From contig JAUXAV010000020.1 in assembly GCA_030619735.1 (NCBI GenBank), forward strand, positions 1 to 13,587: 13,587 bases of DNA, in the 5' to 3' direction. A program made the position numbers and the translations under genes. This DNA comes from Candidatus Aenigmatarchaeota archaeon (lineage in GTDB: Archaea; Aenigmatarchaeota; Aenigmatarchaeia; QMZP01; JAUXAV01). The notes beneath the pieces were generated by a model that ran no database searches, was not told the origin of the DNA, and saw nothing but the letters and a program-made list of their open reading frames with translations. Below, one piece after another: positions 7,091 to 12,219 of the stretch. Every line of letters starts with the position of its first letter. Within the stretch, counting starts at the first letter, position 1.

Positions 7091-7106
7091 AAAGTCGGCA
7101 TAACTA

Positions 7107-7123
7107 TTGAACCTTTGGTTCAA
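7107..7123. repeat. Perfect inverted repeat in the GT2 leader/promoter (candidate operator or hairpin)
   Basis: TTGAACC-TTT-GGTTCAA is a perfect palindrome with 7-bp arms and a 3-nt spacer. It sits between the TATA element (7151-7160, minus strand) and the Shine-Dalgarno (7084-7090). It lies where transcription would start or just downstream, so it could be a repressor operator or a leader-RNA hairpin. Confidence 0.6.
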
Positions 7124-7150
7124 CATACTAATCGGATAGCAAAGGGATTA

Positions 7151-7160
7151 ATAAATATAA
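7151..7160 (-). promoter_or_regulatory. TATA element of the GT2/flippase-like operon
   Basis: On the minus strand this reads TTATATTTAT, a good archaeal TATA box. It predicts transcription start near 7125-7130, giving a leader of about 50 nt that contains the palindrome and the AAGGAGG ribosome site. Confidence 0.55.
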
Positions 7161-7292
7161 TTGTAATCTGGCATGCAATCCTGAACCTGAGGAGCCGGCG
7201 GAAACGCCTTTATGGGTATGGCATATGGTGGTTGTTGTGATAATTGCAGCCGGATTTTGCTGGAAATTAAATAGACAAATAATCCATAATTT

Positions 7293-7301
7293 GTTTAAAT
7301 A
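7293..7301 (+). promoter_or_regulatory. TATA element of a leaderless GT4 gene
   Basis: GTTTAAATA is centred about 27 nt before the ATG at 7324, the distance expected from TATA to transcription start in archaea. No Shine-Dalgarno is present in the intervening CCCATTAGTTTTT, so the mRNA is probably leaderless. Confidence 0.6.
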
Positions 7302-7323
7302 ACCCACATGCCCATTAGTTTTT

Positions 7324-8406
7324 ATGAGAATAGCTGTGCTTGCTGCAAAGTTCCCGCCCCAGGACATAGGGGGGGCAGAGATATCCGTATACAACTTTGC
7401 AAAACTGGCATCCAGAAGGCATGAGGTCCATGTTATAACCAGGGAGCAGAAGGCCCTGAAGGACAAATCCAGAAGGGATGGCTTCACAATCCATACGGTC
7501 AGGTGCATAGGAAGGACCCAGGTACTCAGGTACTGGAGCACTGCAAGGGCACTTGCAAAAAGGGCCAGGGAGATAAAGCCTGATATCATATATTCAGAGG
7601 CCCTGTATTCAGCAGGGATGGCAGGGGCGAAGGCGGGCAAAAGACTTGGCATACCTGTTGTCATAAGGCTGGCAGGGGAGATATACTGGACAGGGGGCTT
7701 TATACAGAGGAGGCTTGTCCGGAGGATAGTAAAAGAATCTGGCCTTGTTATTGCCCTTACAGAGCACATGAAAAGGGAGGTCCTGAAATACTGCCCTGAT
7801 GCAAGGGTGGAGGTTGTGGGGGAGGGGGTAGACTATGAGTTTTTCAGGAAATCCGAAAAGGCAAAACTGCCCAAAAACTCCATCCTCTATATAGGAAGGT
7901 TCGTAAAGATGAAGGGCGTGGAGTACCTGGTAAGGGCCTTTAAAATTGTTAAGGAAAAAGTCCCTGATGCCAGGCTGTTCCTGGGCGGATACGGCCCTGA
8001 GGAAAAAAACCTGAAAAGGCTTGCAAAGGACCTCAGGGTAAGGGACATAAGCTTCCTTGGCCCCCTAGGCAGGAGTGAGATGGCAGGCTATCTGAAGGCC
8101 TGCTCTGTATTCGCACTTCCCAGCACCTCAGAGGGGTTTCCCCTTACCATAGTGGAGGCCATGACCTCAGGATGCCCCATAGTTTCAACAAACGTTAGGG
8201 GCCTCCCAGAGATAATGAAGGACGGCAGAAACGGGCTTCTGGTAAAACCAAGGGATGAGAAGGGGCTTGCTGAAAAGATAGGATATCTCCTTAAGAACCC
8301 CAGAACCAGGGAGAGGTTCTCAAGGAACAATATAAAGGACGCCAGAAAATACTCCTGGGAAAGGGTAGTTTCCAGCATACTGGAAAAAATCGAGGCAATG
8401 GCATGA
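7324..8406 (+). CDS. GT4-family (GT-B fold) glycosyltransferase
   Basis: A 360-residue cytoplasmic glycosyltransferase of the common GT4 type. The N-terminal Rossmann domain begins RIAVLAAKFPP and has the acceptor-side glycine loop GGAE (16-19). The C-terminal donor-binding domain begins near LYIGRFVKMKGVEYL (188-202), contains GGYGPEE, and has the family's EX7E signature as E270-GFPLTIV-E278, followed by AMTSGCPIVST and GLPEI. It transfers a sugar from a nucleotide sugar with retention of configuration, most likely to a lipid-linked or membrane glycan in this context; donor and acceptor cannot be read from the sequence. The gene is monocistronic, divergent from the GT2/flippase-like operon, probably leaderless, and convergent with the transporter gene. 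The length is normal for the family. Confidence 0.92.
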   Translation: MRIAVLAAKFPPQDIGGAEISVYNFAKLASRRHEVHVITREQKALKDKSRRDGFTIHTVRCIGRTQVLRYWSTARALAKRAREIKPDIIYSEALYSAGMAGAKAGKRLGIPVVIRLAGEIYWTGGFIQRRLVRRIVKESGLVIALTEHMKREVLKYCPDARVEVVGEGVDYEFFRKSEKAKLPKNSILYIGRFVKMKGVEYLVRAFKIVKEKVPDARLFLGGYGPEEKNLKRLAKDLRVRDISFLGPLGRSEMAGYLKACSVFALPSTSEGFPLTIVEAMTSGCPIVSTNVRGLPEIMKDGRNGLLVKPRDEKGLAEKIGYLLKNPRTRERFSRNNIKDARKYSWERVVSSILEKIEAMA

Positions 8407-8440
8407 GGCTGCAAAGACTGCTCCCCTTAATAGGAATCGC

Positions 8441-8459
8441 AATAATATCAGATAGTATT
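8441..8459. repeat. Near-perfect inverted repeat between convergent genes
   Basis: AATAATATC-A-GATAGTATT has 9-bp arms with one mismatch. It lies in the 98-nt spacer between the convergent GT4 and transporter genes. No T-run follows it closely, so a terminator role is only a possibility; the rest of the spacer shows nothing recognisable. Confidence 0.35.
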
Positions 8460-8504
8460 AGAGGATGATTTGAGCTTCCTTGGTGAACTTGGAATCCATA
8501 AACC

Positions 8505-9779
8505 TTAGTGATATTCCCCTTTCTCCGGCTTATACCTCCAAAGGAGGCACATCAATAGGGCTGCCACTATTGCTCCTGTAATCCAGAAATTAAATGCAGC
8601 ACCCCAGCCAAAACTGTCTACGAAGAATCCTGTTCCAACACCGGTCAGTGCCGCTCCAATATAGCCCCATCCGTCTATGAAGCCTGTTGCTGATGAAGCA
8701 GCTTTTCTTGTCCCGTAGTCCATGGGTATTATGCCCACAATCATCACATGGGGCCCAAAGGTCATGAAGCCAATAAGCATGAGTATGACAAGACTCAGCA
8801 TCCAGTCACCGCCAGGAACCTGTGGATAAATCCATGCAAACAGGGCAAGCAGGAAAAGCATGATAGCGGCCATGGGCCCCCTTCTGGAATTAAAAATCCT
8901 GTCAGATGCCCACCCGGCAAATACCGCACCCACTATGCCGGCCAGGGGGAACGCGAGGGCCTTGAATGCTGCAGTGGATATTGCCGCGCCCTGGACCTCG
9001 AACATATAGGTTGGGGCCCAGCTTATGAAGCCGTATCTCACTATATTGAGGCAGAAAAGGCTTAATGCAGCTATCCATATCCTTACATTGGTCAAAACGG
9101 ATTTTATGGTAAACCTGAAGCCCAGGTGATGGTCCTTTCCACTACTCTTTCCCTCCATTGTTTCGTTTTCCTCTTCCTCTATTGTGGGCAGCCCAACCTC
9201 CTCAGGGGCGTTTCTTATCCTTATTACATAGTGTATTCCAAGCAGCATGAAGATTATTGCGGGAATCCAGAATGCCCATCTCCAGCCAAGCAGTCCTGTA
9301 ACAAGGCCTGCAATAACCCAGGAATATGCATTGCCTGCCTGGTATGAGGTTCCCAATAACCCTCCGGCCTTTCCCCTTATCCTTACAGGAAACCAGTTCG
9401 CTACGGTTTTTACACTTGGCGCCCAGCCCATGGACTGGAAGAAGCCGTTCAGGCCCCATATGATTATCATAACGGTTATCCCAGTGGAGAAACCGAAGAT
9501 TATGTTCAGTATACCCGAACCTATTATGCCCAGGGTCACAAGCTTCCTGGCGCCAATCTTGTCCCCGAGCTGGCCGTTAATGAACTGGCCGAAGGCATAT
9601 GCTATGAACAGGGCGGACAGCACCCCTCCCATCATGGTCTTGCTCAAAGCAAATTCTTCCATTATCCCTGGCAGGGCAATCGATATATTGACCCTGCACA
9701 AATAGAATGCAGAGTATGTGATAATCAGGGTTAGAAGTATTCTCTTTCTCCAGTACCTGAAAGAACCCTTTGTATCCAT
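8505..9779 (-). CDS. MFS transporter of the organophosphate:phosphate antiporter (OPA, GlpT/UhpT-like) family
   Basis: A 424-residue, twelve-helix major facilitator protein. OPA hallmarks are YLCRVNISIALP (26-37) with R29 matching the phosphate-binding Arg of helix 1 in GlpT, and VRYGFISWAPTYM (247-259) with R248 matching the helix 7 Arg. Others are GQLGDKIGARK (69-79, the MFS loop motif) and NGFFQSMGWAP (111-121). The central hydrophilic loop (~190-220) is rich in Glu. Two positions that in GlpT are Lys and His (helix 2 and helix 5) appear to be Gln here (Q65, Q147), so the organic part of the substrate may not be glycerol-3-phosphate. OPA members exchange phosphate for phosphorylated sugars, glycerol phosphates or phosphoglycerates. 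The gene starts 9 nt after the stop of the nucleotidyltransferase and is almost certainly co-transcribed with it. Confidence 0.88.
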   Translation of the reverse strand: MDTKGSFRYWRKRILLTLIITYSAFYLCRVNISIALPGIMEEFALSKTMMGGVLSALFIAYAFGQFINGQLGDKIGARKLVTLGIIGSGILNIIFGFSTGITVMIIIWGLNGFFQSMGWAPSVKTVANWFPVRIRGKAGGLLGTSYQAGNAYSWVIAGLVTGLLGWRWAFWIPAIIFMLLGIHYVIRIRNAPEEVGLPTIEEEENETMEGKSSGKDHHLGFRFTIKSVLTNVRIWIAALSLFCLNIVRYGFISWAPTYMFEVQGAAISTAAFKALAFPLAGIVGAVFAGWASDRIFNSRRGPMAAIMLFLLALFAWIYPQVPGGDWMLSLVILMLIGFMTFGPHVMIVGIIPMDYGTRKAASSATGFIDGWGYIGAALTGVGTGFFVDSFGWGAAFNFWITGAIVAALLMCLLWRYKPEKGEYH

Positions 9780-9788
9780 AAATACCCA

Positions 9789-10682
9789 TTAATTTTTTCC
9801 CGCTACCCTCTGGAAATCCTCTTGTGTATCAATTTCTTTCCATCCGCCCTGGATAAGGACAGGTGCAACAGGGTAGCCCCTGTTTATGAGCTCCTGGAAC
9901 ATATCCGTAAGGTAGGCCTTCCTTATATTGACTGCTGTATGGAATGGCTTTTCCAGAAAATTCTTCCTTGCCTTTTTATAAACAGATTTCAGGATATTGA
10001 CCCCTGAAAGGCTGAACTTTGCCATGCCTATGAACTCCCCATGTGCCTCCACAGGGCTTATGGTCTTTGCAATCTTCACAACCTTCCCGCCCTTTATCAC
10101 AATGTTCTCGGCTTCCTCCACAGGGTGCTGGAACCGGTCCCTGTAATTGGAAAGCCAGTCCGTATCAACAACAACCGACATGTCAGCTTTGCTCTTAATG
10201 AGGGCCTCCACAACGCCCCTGTCAAATACAATATCAGAATACGCTACTATGAAGGGGGCATCCATCTCCCCTTCTGCGCACATAAGGGATTCCAGTATGT
10301 TGTTGTTTTCATAGTCCTCGTTATGGCAGTACCTGAGGCCTGGGTAGCTTATGGCCTCTTTTTTATAGCCCCTTATAACGACAATGTTCTTTATCCCGCA
10401 CGCCCTGAAGGTTTCTATTGCTTTCTGAAGGATGGTCTTGCCCCCAATCCTGAGCATGCATTTGGGCTTCTCGCTTGTGAGCGTTCCAAGCCTTGAGCCG
10501 GGCCCTGCAGCGATTATTATTGCCTTCAGATTTTCAGGCCTCTCCAGCTTCTTGTATTTCTTTGCATAATCAGAAAGTATATCAGCGGCAAGCTCCCTGA
10601 CATTCCGGTCCTTTTTCATGCCCTCCAGTTTCAGCTGGGACCAGACCTCCTGTTCAACCAGAATGTTCCTCTGGACCCTCAT
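9789..10682 (-). CDS. Fusion of ribbon-helix-helix DNA-binding domain and LicC/PntC-like nucleotidyltransferase
   Basis: A 297-residue protein. Residues ~1-45 (strand QRNILVEQEVW, then helices with SQLKLEGMKKDRNVRELAA and DILSDYAKKYK) have the one-strand, two-helix pattern of ribbon-helix-helix (CopG/MetJ) DNA-binding domains. From 52 onward is a sugar-phosphate-type nucleotidyltransferase: AIIIAAGPGSRLGTLT (54-69), EKPKCML (71-77), NNNILESL (127-134), VAYSDIVF (146-153) and GGWKEIDTQEDF (279-290). D150 and D285 are likely metal ligands. The NNxxSL, GEFIGM and EIDT features resemble the CTP-using LicC/PntC-like group and nucleotidyltransferases of phosphonate pathways, so a CDP-alcohol product is plausible. 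GGTGG (10687-10691) supports the start. It is the first gene of an operon with the OPA transporter. The RHH call rests on pattern only. Confidence 0.82.
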   Translation of the reverse strand: MRVQRNILVEQEVWSQLKLEGMKKDRNVRELAADILSDYAKKYKKLERPENLKAIIIAAGPGSRLGTLTSEKPKCMLRIGGKTILQKAIETFRACGIKNIVVIRGYKKEAISYPGLRYCHNEDYENNNILESLMCAEGEMDAPFIVAYSDIVFDRGVVEALIKSKADMSVVVDTDWLSNYRDRFQHPVEEAENIVIKGGKVVKIAKTISPVEAHGEFIGMAKFSLSGVNILKSVYKKARKNFLEKPFHTAVNIRKAYLTDMFQELINRGYPVAPVLIQGGWKEIDTQEDFQRVAGKN

Positions 10683-10710
10683 TTTTCCACCAAAATATAT
10701 ATTAAAACTT

Positions 10711-10724
10711 GTATATATTTATAC
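10711..10724. repeat. Inverted repeat overlapping the nucleotidyltransferase TATA box
   Basis: GTATA-TATT-TATAC is a perfect 5-bp-arm inverted repeat. It coincides with the minus-strand TATA element (TATAAATATATA) about 35 nt upstream of the ATG at 10682. Because the encoded protein carries an RHH domain, it is a candidate autoregulatory operator, although AT-rich DNA makes short palindromes common. Confidence 0.4.
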
Positions 10725-10750
10725 ATACTCATTTATATATTTTTCCCCTC

Positions 10751-10765
10751 CGAAAGCTTTATATA
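10751..10765 (+). promoter_or_regulatory. BRE/TATA promoter of the leaderless HD-domain gene
   Basis: CGAAAGC followed by TTTATATA (10758-10765) is a textbook archaeal BRE plus TATA box, centred about 26 nt before the ATG at 10788. There is no Shine-Dalgarno between them, so the transcript should begin at or next to the start codon. Confidence 0.7.
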
Positions 10766-10787
10766 TTAGTTACTTAATAGTAATGAT

Positions 10788-11411
10788 ATGACCGTGATAA
10801 GGGACTACCAGGATGCAGATGAATTCTTCAGGGAAGTAATAGAAAGGGACAGGCAGGGAAATAGGAATTTGCAAAACTTTCGGAATTTTTACAATCATTC
10901 AGAAGGGGTCAGTAATGTTGCATACTCAAGGGCATGCATGCTTTCGGACAGGGGAAGGGAAAACGATACAAACCTTGTCAGGATATCAGGGCTCCTGCAC
11001 GACATAGGCAAGGCGGTTGTTACACCTGAATCAAGGAAGAAGGACCCTGACCTTATTTTTGATTCCATCCATGGCTATGAATACCTGATGGGGAAGGGGC
11101 TTTCTGGAATTGCCAGGACCATATTTCCAAGCTTTAGTCTTAAGGAATTGATGGAGCTGTGTCCGGATATCTTTCCTGAATATGCCGGGGGTAGAACTGA
11201 ACCGCTTGAACCCGTTACCTGGGAGCAGAGGCTTGTTGTCTATGGTGATGCCCGTGTCAGTGGCAGGGGGGATGAGGTAACCTTTGACCAGAGAATGACG
11301 GATATGAGAACAAGATATGCATCAGATTCCCTTCTTGTAAAATCCCTGGATATGGGAGGGGAGCAAAGGATGATAGTGCTTTGTGAAGAGATAGACAGTT
11401 TAGTGCAATAG
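10788..11411 (+). CDS. HD-domain phosphohydrolase
   Basis: A 207-residue soluble protein with the HD superfamily metal-binding pattern. H37 is in NHSEGVSNVAY, H71-D72 in SGLLHDIGKA (67-76), and the fourth ligand is probably D154 in VVYGDARVSG. A further His (H95, IHGYEYL) fits the extra histidine seen in many HD hydrolases. Such enzymes hydrolyse phosphate esters, often nucleotides or cyclic nucleotides, but the substrate is not readable. The gene is monocistronic and leaderless, and its start lies 105 nt from the divergently transcribed RHH-nucleotidyltransferase. The promoters are adjacent, so co-regulation is possible. It may clean up or recycle a nucleotide product, or it may be unrelated housekeeping. 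Confidence 0.85.
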   Translation: MTVIRDYQDADEFFREVIERDRQGNRNLQNFRNFYNHSEGVSNVAYSRACMLSDRGRENDTNLVRISGLLHDIGKAVVTPESRKKDPDLIFDSIHGYEYLMGKGLSGIARTIFPSFSLKELMELCPDIFPEYAGGRTEPLEPVTWEQRLVVYGDARVSGRGDEVTFDQRMTDMRTRYASDSLLVKSLDMGGEQRMIVLCEEIDSLVQ

Positions 11412-11456
11412 CTACTGGTTCTGGATTCTGTCTTGTCCATTTAAAACGGTTCTCAG

Positions 11457-12164
11457 TTAGTTGAAAAATCTGTATTTAAATAGCGTATAAACGGCTATAA
11501 TTCCGTCTTTCCATATTATTTTTTTGCCTTCTTCAAATTTCCTGCAGCTATAGTTAATTGGGATTTCGATAATCCTGTACCCCTTCTTTATTATTTTTGC
11601 AGTTATCTCCGGCTCTATATCAAAGCGGTTCGATTTCAGATTCAGGCCCTTGACAACATCTCTGGTCATCATTTTATAGCAGGTTTCCATGTCGGTAATT
11701 TTCCTGTTATACAGAATCTTGGTAATGTAAGAAAGAAGTTTATTCCCGTAATAATGTAATGGAATATTAAAACCAGTAATCCTCCCGAGCAGTCTGGAAC
11801 CGTAAACCACCTTTGACCTTCTGTCTAAAATCGGCTTTATTAATCTTTTAAAGTCTTCAGGATTGTATTCCAGGTCCCCGTCCTGGATGACCACGATATC
11901 TCCTGAAAAATGCTTCAGCCCGGTCCTTACTGCCGCTCCCTTGCCGAGATTTTTTTTGTGCGCAAATGATTTTATATTTTTGTATTCCCTCTTCAGACTC
12001 TCTATTATTTCCTGTGTATTGTTTCGGCTTGCATCATCAACTATTATCAGTTCCTTGGAGACCCCTCCCAGATCCACTCTTTGTACCCTTTCAATAATCT
12101 TTTCCAGGGTCTTTTCTTCATTATATATAGGCACTATAACAGATAACAAATGTTTTTTCTGCAT
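11457..12164 (-). CDS. GT2 glycosyltransferase, polyprenyl-phosphate mannose synthase-like, AT-rich
   Basis: About 235 residues. Motifs are LSVIVPIYNEEKTL (7-20), IIVDDASRNNT (40-50, canonical DDxSxxxT), NLGKGAAVRTG (72-82), VIQDGDLEYNPED (92-104, DxD metal site with Gly in place of the usual Ala), VVYGSRL (119-125), ITDMETCYKMM (156-166), and the C-terminal signature RKFEEGKKIIWKDGI (208-222). The last two identify the widespread DPM1-like group that makes polyprenyl-phosphate sugars at the cytoplasmic face. I chose ATG 12164: AGGTGTG (12169-12175, minus strand) lies 4 nt upstream, and the conserved sequence begins right after it. An upstream in-frame ATG at 12269 would overlap the divergent GT-C gene. 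Base composition is clearly more AT-rich than the left half of the window, suggesting a separate origin. Confidence 0.9.
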   Translation of the reverse strand: MQKKHLLSVIVPIYNEEKTLEKIIERVQRVDLGGVSKELIIVDDASRNNTQEIIESLKREYKNIKSFAHKKNLGKGAAVRTGLKHFSGDIVVIQDGDLEYNPEDFKRLIKPILDRRSKVVYGSRLLGRITGFNIPLHYYGNKLLSYITKILYNRKITDMETCYKMMTRDVVKGLNLKSNRFDIEPEITAKIIKKGYRIIEIPINYSCRKFEEGKKIIWKDGIIAVYTLFKYRFFN

Positions 12165-12190
12165 ATTGCACACCTTTAAGGAGATTAAAC

Positions 12191-12198
12191 TTATATAA
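12191..12198 (+). promoter_or_regulatory. TATA element of the right-hand GT-C gene
   Basis: TTATATAA is centred about 25 nt before the ATG at 12220, the leaderless spacing, and supports that start over the in-frame ATG at 12205. Confidence 0.55.
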
Positions 12199-12200
12199 TG

Positions 12201-12216
12201 GTTTATGAATATAAAC
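12201..12216. repeat. Inverted repeat between overlapping divergent promoters
   Basis: GTTTAT-GAAT-ATAAAC is a perfect palindrome with 6-bp arms. On the minus strand it contains a TATA-like TTTATAT placed about 48 nt before the GT2 ATG at 12164, leaving room for its Shine-Dalgarno leader. On the plus strand it lies between the TATA box and the GT-C start. A protein bound here could affect both genes. Confidence 0.45.
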
Positions 12217-12219
12217 TTT

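Noticed and set aside
6307..7092. 261-codon plus-strand frame opposite the GT2 gene
   Set aside because: Antisense to a gene with all GT2 motifs; its composition (Pro, His, Tyr) is typical of a shadow.
7212..7274. 20-codon frame with a CCxxC motif (MGMAYGGCCDNC...) between the divergent GT2 and GT4 genes
   Set aside because: Too short, no ribosome site at proper spacing, and the TATA upstream is too far; the cysteine cluster alone is not enough.
7128..7769. 213-codon minus-strand frame opposite the GT4 start
   Set aside because: No domain pattern, and it crosses the promoter region and the GT4 N-terminal domain; a shadow.
10691..10745. AT-rich repeated TATATA units as a replication origin or short repeat array
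   Set aside because: The repeats are short and imperfect, with no origin-binding motif or replication gene nearby; divergent promoters explain them better.
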